Shown here in pieces: positions 22,439-36,300 of a stretch of DNA of 64,000 nucleotides. Numbering within the stretch: position 1 is the first letter of the stretch; each line of letters opens with the position of its first letter. Location: the NCBI GenBank assembly GCA_018287875.1, contig JAGVVL010000001.1, positions 3,348,001 through 3,412,000 of the forward strand, read 5' to 3'. The DNA comes from Nigrospora sphaerica. Lineage: Eukaryota; Ascomycota; Sordariomycetes; Amphisphaeriales; Apiosporaceae. The position numbers and the translations under genes are program-made. Under the pieces are notes generated by a model. It did not search any database. It was given only the letters and a program-made list of their open reading frames with translations, and had not been told where the DNA came from.

Positions 22439-25400
22439 AAGCGAAGGGATGATGAGAACGTAGGTAGGCAGGCAGGGGCACCGAAGGCAGGGCAGAGAGA
22501 CAAGGCAGCCCGGCTAGCCCATGCGTGTACGTAAAGATGTATGCTTGCAAAGACGTACTATAGGGAGCGAGATGGGGATGTGTGGGATGTGTGGGATGTG
22601 CACTTACAAGTCAGTCGCCAATTCCCAGCGGCTAGCAGATGAGGACGGTAATCGGTAGGCCCAACGGGACGACGCTGCTGATTGGCCCAAAGTGCCCTGG
22701 GGCAAGCACAGCTGCGCAGGGATGCTCCCGATGGAAGCGCTTCCACGGTACGTACCTTTGCTTCTACGAGCATCGCTTTTATTAGCACGGGCTCGGGCTT
22801 TCCATTACACAGAGGAGCGTAGCGGGTAGTAGGAGGGAGGGCCCTCAACTGTCATTCGATGACGGCTCGGCTCATTGGGCTTGGATTACTGCTTACATGG
22901 CGCGTCAGGCCAAAAGTGACGATTTCTTTTGCGACCAGGACCAGGGCAGCTGGCAGAACTATCTCTGTCGACCTGTCGCTGCCTCTCGGGAGGTGTGGAG
23001 GGGGGAAGAGGGGGAAAAAAACCGTCGTGGGCGGGCGGATGGGCGGGCTTCGTGTGGCGGCTGTTGATTGGCTCGGAAGGCAGGGCCAGATGAGGTGAAC
23101 AGTGGAGGAGGGAGATGGCGCTACCCGCTATTCTTAGCATCAGGAAGGTTGGCGGGTCTTGATTCGCTGCAGGGCACCGGCGCCGGCGCTGGAGTGCGAG
23201 GCCGAGAGACTCATCATCACCACCCGCGCCCGCAGCCGCGACCCCTGCGACCGCGGCCGCCGTCCATGTGCTCCGGTTGACGTACCTTTCGAGACCTGCC
23301 TTGGAAGCTGTCGGCATGCGCTGCAACTCCCGGCCGCACGCGACAAGTGCGTTGGGTCCCGCTATGCTGATCCGCGCGATGGCTCGCCTTGATGCAACGC
23401 TGCCATGCACGTTGGAGGCCCAAACAGCTGAAGACGGACGGCGGCGAGGGACAAGGACTGGTCGAGACAATGACGGCTGCGGCACAAGGACTGGTCGAGG
23501 GAACGGCTGAGGGATCCAAACGTACCAATACTGGCTCTGGCGCACTCTGCCACGTCTTCCTCCTCCCGAAGCCTTGCGGGGATTTGTGCCATTTATGCTC
23601 CAAGGCTCCGATCAAGACGTCGGCAATCTATCTAATACAGTCTTGGAAACCTCACTGCTTCGTCGAGCAAGTTGCTTCGCTTTGTTCGCGCCCTTGGACG
23701 GCAGCCGTGGAGCGCGCGCGACTTGACACAAGCGACCGTCGCGTCGCCGTTCTTCCTTCTGGCGCTCCCGCCGTCGCTGGCCGTCGTTCGCGGCCAAATA
23801 GCTTGCGCCGTCTCTCCCGTCCGTTACACGGCGCCAACGGAGCGCGCGGCTCTCCGGCCGTTTTGCACCCCGGCTGCCGGCGGCCGACCCACCCCCACGA
23901 TACCCTCAGGTCAGAGCCCGCCAGGACGACGGCCTAAGGATTCGTTCATCCGTGCTGTCAAGTGTTTGGAATATCTCGCTTCGCCGCATCGTCCCCTGGC
24001 GCGTCCTTGGTCCGGCCCCAAAAAGGGCGGTGGGACCCTCGTTGTTACGTGCTCCGCGCCCCCCCCCCCCCGTCTGTCTGCTCTCTACTAAGCGCCGTTC
24101 CGCCTTCAACACCAGCCAAGGCGCGCCTAATGGCTGCTCATTCCTGACCGTCTTTGCCCCCTATGTGCTGCCGCGACCGACGCGCATAGTGGCGTTCGGG
24201 ACCGCGGTCATTGGCCTGGCTTGGTCGGTGAGGCCCTTACCCGCGCTGCTCCGGGGCCCGTCCAAGTCGCGACCATCCCCATGTCGTGATGTCGGGTTTG
24301 TTGGGCTTCCCCTCCTGGCCATGACACTGCCTGCTGATTAGCCAGTGACAGCAGACATGCAGCTAATACCTCACGGCTAATGCGCGCTAGATCCTTCTGC
24401 TTCTAGGCGCGGCAAAACAGCCGCGCCTTCGATACTCAACCATCCAGATGCAACCCTCCTGCAAACCTGTTGCCATATGGCAATTTACTGTGCCATGTTT
24501 GCTCAAGCCCTCAGCCAGTTTCGTGTTGGGTAGTGTATGTGCGAATCGTTGATCAACCTCTTTTCATCCCTGCTCTGGTTGAACCTTGATGGTCCGAACA
24601 GTGTCATTCGCACGCTTCTTTCCCAGTCGTTTGACTCCTTGACCTCATCTGCTTCCGGCGACATCTAGTATCCCGCGGAGTGATGAACCCAAGCATCGAG
24701 TCGTGGACTTCACTCCCCTGGGAGAGGACTTCACTCCTGCTGTCTTCTCCTACCATGCCGAATCGATGTAAAATACCTGGCCGCCGGGGATCGCGATGCC
24801 GTAAAATACGCCTCGGTGCTCTGCTGTATACTCTGTGCCACGCCAGGAGCGTTTTGGATTCCCATCGACTGGGTTGATCGGCTTACCGTCGCCTATCCTG
24901 GGCGCTCACGGGAAGCCACTTTAGAAGCCTAGGCGCATCGGTCACTGACGGGGCATACCAATGCCTCCACCCCCTGAGCCCTCCCCCCTTGGGATAGATC
25001 CTTGGAGGATACATCCCGTGATTGGTTTTCGGCTCGCTAATACATTGGCGCCCCGGCACCGGTAACATCCTATGCCCCGGACTGTGGTCCATGTACCCGC
25101 GACTTGCATGCTCTCTTGCTCGCTTGGAGACGGTGTAGAGATCCATCGTAGAGGAAATTGAATACCTCAAGTGAGGACTTGCCGCAGACCGGCCAACCGG
25201 TCTCGCGATACGGCTCTGTAGGTCTTAGCATCGACCCTCCTTCTCGCTTCATTAGGCGGCATGCGTCGTTTCGGTGGTGCCACGTCAGTGGGCGCATACA
25301 TCGGTCTTGTTCCTGACCGAAGCTGAAAGGAGTACCGGCGCTTATTGCTTGGTTTTATCGCTGCTTCGAAGGCTCCTCACGGGGTTGGTGTATCGGCCCA

Positions 25401-26639
25401 ACCGCGTGAAGGTAGAGGGAAGACCGACCCAAACCCGTAAAGTTTCCCTGTTTTCTTGTAGGTACGATCCTCAAAGCGATCAACGTCGTTGCGAGAGAGA
25501 GCCCAGCACCCCTGTTGGCACCATCGTGGCATGCCCGGCTATGTGATGGGCTGGGACTGCGACTTTCCGATGTCCAACAAGAGCAAGCAAAGGGGGGGGG
25601 GACCAGCTCTCGCGTACACTCCTGGAACAAATGACGAAACCCCGAATGTGATAGCGCTGGCCTGCGAGTGAAAGGTGTGCTACATGGTTATAGTCCAGAA
25701 GAAGGGGACGCGGGCTGCCAGTGTCGTCCCTGTGGCGTGTAGGCATGTTACAATCGGACCAGCTGGTACGGATGCTATGCCTCGCTCAACCAACCGGCTA
25801 TACCCAACTGACAAACCCTGCCTTATGTTTGCTGTGGGAATGTTTCTTTTCTGGGCCTCCCCTGGTGTTCAAGTTACGACGTATTCTATCCGACCCTGCG
25901 GCGAGGGCGGGCATGGCATACAAAGGGCGAGACTGATCGCCCCTGGCCAGCACCCGGCGGCCGAGGAAGAGATTCTTCACGGGAACTTATGCGTTCGAAA
26001 ATTGGACTGGGTGGTATAATTTGCCACCACGTCGTTGTGTCTCACGGTCCCAGGTGCGAGGCAGCCGTTATCGTGAATCCCTGTGTTTTCGGTTGTCGAT
26101 ATCAGCAAGACCCCCCTCGTCAGGTTGGTCAATGGCGAGTGGCTTTGAGATGACATCAACTCTCACGGGCACCACCCAGGCGGGCGGGGACTGACCGTGA
26201 CCGCCGAATCGTCCTCCGGGGTGCTTTTGTCCGTCGGACTATCGAGATGCCCACAGCAGGGGCATGAGTATTGAAGCTAGGCTGTTACGGTATGGCTTCG
26301 CGTTGCCTTGCCCCCGTACTATTACAACGCGGAGGAAAGACACCACGACGTGTTCTAAAATTTCTACGTGAGCTGCAGCAGCGATAAAAGAGTAATCGGC
26401 CAGGGCGCTCAGTTTTCTATCGTTGTAGGGATCCGAACCGCTTCGGATTGGCATTTAGGGTGAACCGTAACCAAAGAAGTGGTGGCATGACACTACCTAA
26501 GATATGCAATGCAGCCTCTGCTGGCAACCTGGATGCGAAAGAGCTCGGATCTGTGCCATGCGGGACGAACCTCAGTATTATGGGAGAGAAAGGCGCCTTG
26601 ACGTGCAAATGACGAGGGAATGAACGGGAAGCGTGGGAA

Positions 26640-26950
26640 CTGTGCAAGACAAGCGCTTTTGGTACATTACCGACCTAAGTGACACCTATCCCAATTATAA
26701 CCCCTAATTCAGTAAAATGAGGATAAGTAGGTTTATAAGGACGATATAAGGGCGGTTGGAGATACACCAGTATTTGTAGATTTCACAGGATCTCTCGTTG
26801 TAAATGGATTAGATGACTTTAAAACCTCACATCCTGATGTCCCAAAGGAGGGCCTATCCAGTCCATAACGCCTCGTTTTTCTCTTTTGAGTTTCAACAAC
26901 TTTGGTGGTATTTGGCGCTTATTAAGCTGCGGCAAAACGCAGTCCAGCTA
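26640..26950. other. Low-GC patch
   Basis: About 300 bp with many TA, AATT and TTTATAAGG strings, clearly richer in A+T than the surrounding DNA. It could be a small relic of repeat-induced point mutation or an old insertion. No terminal repeats or coding remnants were recognised. Confidence 0.45.
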
Positions 26951-27873
26951 ACAATCCAAGGTTAAGTTATCTCGATGTGTTGCCCCCTTTTGACCACAGG
27001 TGCTCAATACCGCGCGTCTCCTGCGAGTCAGTGACCGGACGTTTTCAGAGAAGAGGAAATACGGGCAAGTGGTTACTCTGTGCCAACTTCCGGCAACCGG
27101 CAGGCTGGCAACCCCTGTGAGATGTTCGCCCCCCCCTTGCATCCCGATATTCTGGACGAATACGTACGTCCGTCCCCCCAAACCCGCAGGCCGGGTGCCA
27201 GCGCTCTCTCGTGGAGCCCAACAGCCGAGCACCGCGCAGAGAACCCGCGGCCACTTTCCGGTGCCTGCGGCCTACGATATCACGGGGTCTGCCGGCCGAG
27301 AGACGCGGCCCGGCGACAAAACGCCAGGAGGCCGCCGGCAACCCCGCGTCCGGACCGGCAGTGTCCACCGACGGGACCCGGCGCCGGGAGCACGCGCCGC
27401 GTCAAACACCTGACGTTTCGTCGACTCGGCCGCCCAGGCAGTCTGTCTGTTTCGGTCCCCGACTTTTGGCCGTCCGCGGAGCCGCAGGAAGGCCGGGTAC
27501 TGGGGAAATCGCCCCCTAATCCGTCGACCGGGTTTCGGCACGGCACCGTATCCCATGTCTCCTCGGCAGTTTTCTCATGCGAGCAGCCGAGGGGCGGCGG
27601 TCCGGCGATTCCCGGGGGGCGAACGTGGTACACAACATCAAACCTGGCGGAAAGCTAATCCGAGCCGTTGGTAGGGGCCGCCTCGCCTCATCCCTTGCGA
27701 TATTGGGGCGCAACGTGGCCCGTATCGGCTTGGGCTGCCTGATACCGGCGTCTCCATGATGCGGTAGTCGACTGCCGGCACGGGTTCGTCCAGGTCGGAG
27801 GCATTCCTGCGCAGTTCACTTGCCGGGTCAATCAGCCTAGGGGGAACATGTGATAACCAGCGTACGTACATAT

Positions 27874-27897
27874 TACACATACCCTTAGGTATGTGTA
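27874..27897. repeat. Perfect 10-bp inverted repeat with 4-nt loop
   Basis: TACACATACC, loop CTTA, GGTATGTGTA. It would fold into a short hairpin. It is isolated in non-coding DNA. Confidence 0.8.
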
Positions 27898-30800
27898 CTG
27901 GCATAGTCACCGGATGCTCTTGGCCATCCTACATCACCGCACATATGCCGAGTGCCTGTCGCCCTAGCAACACGCTCGGCTTCGCTTGGGCTATGGAAAA
28001 TTGAGAGACACCTGCTGTACGACGAAAAGCGGGCGGTGTGCTCGAATTCCCCTGCATGTCATGTATGTATATTGCCAGAGCCGCCAACACAATCGTGTAA
28101 TACACCGCGGTCGATGCGGATGGCCAGGGCAACCGCGCCGACCGGCAGTGCTTCCTCCCCCCAGGGCGACGATCGTGATGGCCGGAAAATGCAACCCCTA
28201 GCAGTCATGAAGTATGTCTGCATGAATATCTGGTCGGGCGCTTGGGGAGTGGGGGTGGAACGAGAAAACATCCCCCCCCCCTTCCCCCTCCCCCCCGCGA
28301 TCCAGCGCAGGCCCGAACTCTCTGTATGCCCTGACCTCTTGCGTGTGCTTACATCGTACATGCTCGTACGTCGGAGTGTGCCGGTTGGGCGCCGGGATCC
28401 CGGAAGCGCCGGGACAGATGAACTTGGTGTACCACAGCGTAGCCGGCCGCCCACACATGGCTTCTGCCCTGCTACCCCTGCCGCTCTCAGGCTACTTGCC
28501 TCGACATGGCTTGCTTAAACAGCGACGACATTGGCCGAACTCGAGCGTCACCGGAGCCAGGGGGGGAGGGGCGGGCATGCCCCAAACCAGGAGCCCGGCT
28601 TTTCGCTTTGCGACGAGGCTGTGACGGTACGAGATCATCCCCCACCGCAGGAATACACACCCTTCCGGGACTGGCACCGGGCCCAATTTGGCTGGACCAC
28701 GGAAAGGTTCAACGCTCTGGGCATACCCATCCTTCCCAAGCAACAAAGGGGAGGGGGGCAGCCAGGGGGGCAGGAAGACGGTGATCTCTGGGGACGCCGT
28801 CACGGTGTTCCAAGGGCCGCTGGTCCCTGGCCTCTGGGGTGAGTGAGCGTACGCGCACACTCTACCACAGTCCCACGAGGGGATCGTTACATACAGAGGA
28901 GATGACTTACAGCCATGTTGGGGCCCTACGCTTGGCTTTCATTTCAGAAGGAAGCACCGTGAGGTGGCGGGCCGTGGCTGCTTAGAGACTAGACGGGATC
29001 AGTTGTATGAGCCGGGGGGATTCGACCCTGATCGAAGCCGGGAAATAAGCTGAGAAGCAGACTATGGTAGACAGACGGCGTCTGATGGCGGTAGGGGAGG
29101 CGAATCCCCCCCCGCGGGGGACTGCCGCGCTCGGTGCCGCGCACAACAACGGCGAGAGAGTGCAAGACAGCACTGGGGCGGACAGCACGGGCTCGCCCTG
29201 GGAGCTGACGATTGCCAATGCCCTCTTCCCCTTTCCCGCGTTGGCAGACAGCGACGAGGAGGAAGTCGGAGATTGCTGCGCATCCGTTGACGGCCGGGGC
29301 ACGAGAAGTGGCTAACATCAAACGGCCAACGCTATGTGAAAGAGGAGCCACATTAGCAGACGGTTTCTTTTTCTCACACAGGCTCACCTTCACACATGTC
29401 GGCCTCTGCTAGCCCTCGCTTGCTGCGCCCCCCTAAAGAGGCTCCCACCCCCGACTCATAGAGGCCCCCCGGCATGGCTCGGGCGTCGCGACCCCAGAGA
29501 GCACAGGGAGTCAGGTGTGCGTGGCCGCGTCTTGGCTCCCCACCCGCCGTCCCCATCGAAGCAACGTTACGTTACCACAGGGCGCCGGCGGCAGAGAGAG
29601 GCCCGACTAGCAGCGAGACGGGCTCGCGTCTAGTGTCTCTCTGGCCTTGCGAGGCATCCGCGCCGCGGCTGCGGAATCTAGGTACAGTGGCGCTAGACCG
29701 GCTGGTGTCTGGCGGAAGGGGAGCCAAGCGTGTCTTGGCCGGGCAAAGAGCTCCTGTCAAGGACGGAACGGGATCCCTAGCAGGGGCACTAGCCGTCTTC
29801 GCCGCCATGAGGGAGGGGGGGCTAGGGGCGAGCGACTTTACCCCCACGTGATGATGGGCTGGGCGTCAGCGCCGGCACCAGTTGCAGGCATCTCCAGCTC
29901 CAGAGACGGACTCGTCGCCACGGTCCCTGACCATCCCGGACGCCCATCGCGTCGCCCTACGGTGCAACAGCCGAGCGCACGTTTGTTCCTGGGCCCCGAA
30001 CCCACTTAGCTGTAAATTAAAGGACACAGGCCGGCGCGCTACTATTTGTAGCTGGCGGCATCACTGGTGACTTTGGGGGACCGGCTAGCGCAGTCGGTCG
30101 AGAAGTAGCGAACCTTCCTGTCTGCACCTTTGCTTCCCAGCCTTGAGTCAAGTTGACTTCCCAGTGATGCCCGTTGAGTTGAGCCCCGTCGTCTAGACGA
30201 CCCAAAGCGCAGGCTGATTTTGCAGTTTTACGGTAGTCGGGCAGACGGCGCGCGACGTCCAGGAGGCGAGCTCCGCATTGGGTTGAGCCGTCAATCATCC
30301 CCTCCCGTTGGACGCGCGGTCTGGAGAGTGCTGGAGCTATGCTCATCCATCTTGGATGCTGGGGCATGCTGCCAGGCGAACCGTGAACCGCGAACCCAAG
30401 ACGGGCAGAGCCAGCGCAGCTCTAGGGCGAATGCGCATGCGATAACCCCCTTGCCCTAGGCAAACGCCCACCCACATACATATCCAACACATCCATCGCG
30501 TGCTCATGCTCCTGTAGAGCCCCGGCAAGCAAGCCATACGGGGGGTAGGCAGCCAGACTGTCTGCCACAGTACAGGCGCTGCAGCCAGCCAACACGGGCT
30601 GGTGGACCACTGGCCTGGACGAAAATCCGGGGAAGCTTAATCAAAGGCATTGCCGGATACCAAGGCGAATTGCTTGCTCGGTGTCACTGCGGCCAAATAT
30701 TGCGTCCTCAGATCGGAGGGGCATGGACCGAGGGGAGACACAGTTAACGCAGCAGAGGTGAGACGCTGGAGCGTCCTTTTTTGCCCAGGGTCTGGCGAGC

Positions 30801-33325
30801 CGTCAGCCACTATCGATCATTTGCTGGAGCCCACACCGGTTGCCAGGCCGATTCCGAACCTCGCACACCCCGCAGCTCCCCTCGCATTGCCGGCCCTAGC
30901 TGTGGTGGGTGGTGGGTGGTGGGCGCGAATATGGAGGAACAAGCATGTAGGAGGAGTAACTCGCCATGCTGCGAGGGTTGCGAGGTAGGGGCCATGTCGA
31001 CGCCAGTAGGGCTAGTGGTAGCCCGTACCATCGCTCGGCCACGCTCGCTTCGCTTCCTATCCCACCCTCCCCGCCCAGGGAGGCAGTAAGTAATGCGACA
31101 ACGTAACGGAGGCGACCCTACTCGGCGGCGCCGCATCCCCACTCCCGCCGTGCACGACGACCAAAACGAAGACGACGAGAACGACGACGCCGGCGCCGGC
31201 GCCGGCGCTCTGGCAGCCAGCATCCGGGCAAGCAGGTAGACAAAGAATCCATGGGCCTGCTGGGAATCGACGGAGCGTCAACCAGTTGACGTGGCCTGGG
31301 AGAAGGCCAACGTGCCCGATCCGTCACGTATGTAGAGTGAGGCAGACGGGCGGAACAGAGCCGCCAACGGGTGGCGGTGACCACGAGGGCCCTGACGCGC
31401 AGACCTCGACGATAGCCCTGCTGATAAGTGCGGGTTAGGTGTTGGCAGAGATAACCGCCATCGCTGAAGCGGGCACGATGCAGTGGTAGCCACTATTGCG
31501 GCTAGTCGTAGAATATTGGGCACCGGGACGCAGCTAAACCGAACGAATGGAGGTGTTGCGGATCCCCCTCCTCACCCCTCCCCAGCCGAAGGGGGCTTTG
31601 GAGCAAGGGCAGCATGAGTGGTCGCCGACCAGAATATAGCACTAACTACTGGTGTGTGTGTGTAAGTGGTGCCAACGATACGAAGCCAGGGAGCACCACG
31701 GGTTCCGTCTTGCCAAGAGCATAGAGGCCGTGGGCCTGCCACCTAAATCCAGTAGGGTAGTACTCAGTAGTATGAAGCCCATCCCAGGCATGCCCAGGAT
31801 CGATCCCGGACGACCGATCAGCCAACGAGGTTGCGACCCGGCGCGGTGGTGTGGTGATGGTAGTGGAGAGTAACCTGGAGGACTGCCGGGTGTGCATTGC
31901 GCGGGTATCGCCGGACCGGCACAGCGCTGGCTCTGTAGAGGGCGAGAGAGGGGGGAGGCCTGCCGATGCGTGTTTCTTCTTCTTTTCTTTTTCTTTTCCC
32001 TGTTGCTTTTTTTGTCCGCGCCTCACGGCTCTTCCTCGTTGTAATTTAAAGTGCCCACGAAGCGACTGCGAGGCTACGGGAAACATGTAGTGTCTGTGCT
32101 CTTTCGCCGTCGCTGCAAGGCCTTGCAGCGCCCCATCGTTCCCATGACATGACAAGCCGTGGCTGGCAAGGGATGCAACGCTACGTCGAGCGCCAGACTT
32201 CTGTGAGAACTGGATTCGGATGTGATCGGCAGCCGGCCCACCAGCAACGGTCCGGGATCGCAGAGACCGCCCAAGCCGCCCTGGATCATTTGGGGAATGC
32301 CAGTCGATTCCGCGACGCCCCCTTGTCTCCTTGGCTCCAGTCCACCGCGTCTGACTGGGCCACGGGCATGCATATTGGCCTGAAGAGGATGCCCCAAAGT
32401 CCTGCTCATTTGACGTGCTAACGAGGACGTACCGGACGGCTTTCTAGAAGACGGATGGGCTTTGGTGGTCGCGCTTGACAAATCCCATGGTCTTGGACTA
32501 TAGCAGCCCGTGATACAGGTCCCGGTACCTGAACGCCGAGCTGCGCGTCTTCATATGGTTGCTCGGGTCCTTCTGCCGGCGCCCGCCGCCGACTGCCCCC
32601 GCCCGTCTGCCTGTCTAGTCTTTGGTTAGACAACTAGACGCCTAAGAGTCTGCAGTTCCGGCGCCGTGCACTCCGGAGTCGTGATGCCGCCCTGGCGTGT
32701 CTGATGCGTGCAGAACATGCAGCCCGGCTTCACGGCGGCCGGCCCTGCGGACAAGGGACACGACGCAAGCAGCGGCCCTAGAAGAGGGGGGAGCCGGGAA
32801 GCCCTACAACGAGCTACCGTATACTACGCATGAGCAACCGTAGCCAAAGCGGACTAGGGATCTAAGTATAGTAGTAGTACGTTCGTAGAGCGATGGACGA
32901 GATGAACTGCCAAGACGAGCTCCACACCCGCCAAATTGGCCTCATCTTCGCACGTTCCCGTCCTGGGGATCTCGACGACGTCGTCGTGCTCGCAAGGCTG
33001 TCCGCACTGCCGCACCCACCACCCACCAGGGTGCCAAGAGCCCTGCCAAGGGTAGAATGGCTGAACATGTATGTACAATGGGTGTATGTAGGTAGCAAGG
33101 CGAAGCACGCTTCTCCCCACAGCAGGTAGGCTGCCGCTGCCACCTACCGCAACGAGCCATGTAGGTACCAAGCCGCCGCTGCTGAAGATTCAACCGTGAA
33201 ACGCAGCTGAATGGAGATTTCCGAGCTCGCAGATAGAGATCCATCGGCGAGGGGGATTTGTGTGGACCGCACCCATGTCGCATCCCAGACAGTCTTCCAT
33301 GTCGCCAAGCGTGATCCATGAGGCT

Positions 33326-33349
33326 GACGACGACGACGACGACGACGAC
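33326..33349. repeat. (ACG)n trinucleotide repeat
   Basis: Eight uninterrupted ACG units followed by a GCC-rich stretch to about 33377. No coding context could be supported. Confidence 0.75.
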
Positions 33350-36300
33350 AACGCCGCCGCCGCCGACGCCGACAACTGGAGGAACCGGGGAGTGGCTGCA
33401 ACGGGTCGAGAAACAGGGGAGCAATGGCTCCCTTCTCTTACGGCCGGTGCGGTGCGGTGCGGTACGATGCGGCGCCGCCGGAATGGGCACGACGTCGCAA
33501 TCGGTTCCGGCTGCGGGCCGAAGGACCAGAGTTTCAACACGACACACCACGCCGCGACGCTCCAACGCAACGGATACCTTCCTGTTTGGCATGTCTCCAG
33601 GGAGGTGGGGGAGGTCTCCCTGGTCACCTGCTTACTCACCTGCTTTGTGATGGTGCACCGACGGAGAGGCCATTTCAGATGTGACCCAGAGTGGTCCGCC
33701 TACTCGTGTTTTGGGTGGCCACGAAACAGCCGTGGAGGCGTGAAGCAACAACACGCAAATGCGCGTGGTGCCCGCCTACCTAGCTTCATCGGCAGCACGC
33801 CAGCCCGCGGCGCTAATGGCTTGCGAATAAAGGTTGAAGGGGGTTGGGGGCAAGGGTTCTGATACTAATTCCATTATCGACCGAGGTTTTCTCCGACCCG
33901 CGCCACATCTGACCTGGGAGGATTGAGCGCCGTTGACTTGATTGTGCGTGTGGTTGCCGGGCGTTCGGGAGGCGTCGGCGGCGTCGGAAGCGGTGGACGA
34001 GGGGGGGGGATGGCGCGCGGCTGGCGAAGGTTGCCTCGTCCGCCCGTTGCTAGACAGCTCATTTCTCAAGAGATGGTTGCTGCCGTGGGACGTCCGCATT
34101 GGCACTTGCATCAATTGACAAGACAAGTTGCGAAAAGCGGATGCGGTGTGTTGTGTGTATGTGCGCGCGCGTGCGTGCGTGTCCAAGACCCCTGGCCAGG
34201 TGGCCAACGATAGAAGGAGCCCACACGAAGCAGCGCCTACCGGAATGCAGGGGAGGAAGCGGAAAAGGTACGTACTCGATACCGGCATGGATTAGGTACG
34301 CCTCCATGCCACGGGCCGGCCGACCGACGGTGGTATTCATAAATTTAGTCTTTTCGCTCCCCCGCTCGCCGTCCTCCACTGCCTTTTGGTTGGACGAAGG
34401 GACGGGGAGGTGATCAAGCTTGGGCCTACCTGTAGTACTGTGGTCGTACACACGGCCAGGCACGTACAGACGTACTATGTAGGTATCTACTTACATGGTT
34501 GGAAGGGCCCTGGGGGGGAGGGGGATAGACAGTACCTAACGTACCGAGGGGGAGAACCTTGGCAAAAAGGGAAGGGGACGGACGCACAAGGGGGAAAGCG
34601 AAGGCCAGGGCAGGACAGGCGTCTGGCGAGAGGGCAAGGGCGTAGGAGTGATGAACTAGCAGGGGAGTCGGAGGGCTGTCAGGGTCTTCTGCCCCCAAAA
34701 AACTCGATGGCACCCTCGCGATGCCAGCCAGCCCTCACAGCTCAGTGGCTCGGGCATGCCACGAGTGGAGACCTATGCGGTCATCAAGCATGGGAAAGGC
34801 CCGCCGTGCCAGCCAAAACATCTTATTCCCGTTGAAACAGAGCCCCAAGCTTGGGACGCCACACCCATCATCTCCAGCATTTGCAACGCGCTGGGATGGG
34901 ATGCCGTAGATGGGATCCCACACCACGTAGAACGCAGGTATGCGCCCTGGCCACTCGCTGCCTAACCACAGGTGCTCTTGGGACGGACAGCTCCCCGGCC
35001 CTACCTCCCAATGGTAACCTACGGGTGGGCTACGGACGACTACATCATGTACCGAGAAGCGAGTAAACAGAGTCGGTCGTTGGATCCCTCCGTGGGACGA
35101 CGAGGATGGCGAACGCCCTGCGCGGGAGCCCGTCTGGTTCATTTTCGTGGCCAGGAGCCACTTCGCCCGAAAGCACCCATGACGCGGTACAGTTACGTCC
35201 CGTGTCTTCTCTGTACCGTCGGTGCACCTTGACTGAGTACTGGCCCCTCGAAAACGCCCCCTTCCTCCTACGCAATTTTGGCAAGCAGGAGCTTTCCATG
35301 CTACTTGGCGGGGGTCGCCGACGAACAGGTTACACAATTGTAGAATACCTACCTCTATTTTGCCCTATAGATTCTTCAGGGAATCTAATGCCTTACCCCA
35401 TCTGGTCTTCGTATCTCTCTCCGTCTGCCTATACTAGTCACTCCCCTAGCTGCTATGCAACAGTAAAGGCCACGGCTCGTCGAGTAAAGTAGGTCCTTGT
35501 TACGTTGCGACGCGACGCGATCCGATGCGATCGATGCCTGGCGTGGCCCTCGATTCATGATGCTGCCCTTCCGCCCCAGACGGACCAAACCGGTCCGGAT
35601 GGCGCAGCATCGCCTCGCTCGATGCCGAAGGGCCTGTGCGCACATCCTGCCGGCCGACCCGCCGAGCAGGCTACGATGTTGAAGCTATGGGACGTACAAC
35701 ATACGTATGCGCTTGTTCCATGGCCACGGGTTGGCCGCCCCGTGTAGTGAAGAATCCAGTCGGGGTGAGGTAGACGCTGGAAGCCAGGGAGTTTCTATGA
35801 TCCACCACCTCTCAGTACGACAGGTGGTCTCATGGATGCCAGCAACGACATTAATCCATTCATCCACGGATGGCAAGCACCCATTCGAAGCAAGTGGACA
35901 TCATTCTCGGACGCATCCACGCGACGGCAAGGCCGCGAAGCACCCATGGATGTCATGCTTGCGGTTGCCCAGCGGCACCGCGAGTGTATGCGCTTGTATA
36001 CGGCGCACGCACTTCCGGAGCGCCCCGTTGCCAGCCTGGTCGTCTATATACGACAACGTCAGCAACGTCAAGCCCACCTGCTTTCCTACAACACTGCGGC
36101 CCGGCCGCTTTGCGTAGGAATTCCACGTCGTCATACATGCGACCCTCAAGGTTCCAAGCGACCCCGTCCGGCGCTTGGTCATGGACGACGTTGGGCGGTG
36201 GGTAATCGTCACCCTCGTCTGCTCGCCTACCTAACAGATGGGTACCACATACGTCGGTCGGAGAGGGGGGGGGGTTTTTCCTGCTCGCCCGCCCGCCCCT

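Noticed and set aside
26400..26460. Minus-strand B-box-like GGTTCGGATCC
   Set aside because: No A box or foldable cloverleaf around it.
30077..30110. tRNA-like A-box string GGCTAGCGCAGTCGGTCGAGAAG
   Set aside because: No matching B box, anticodon arm or acceptor stem follows.
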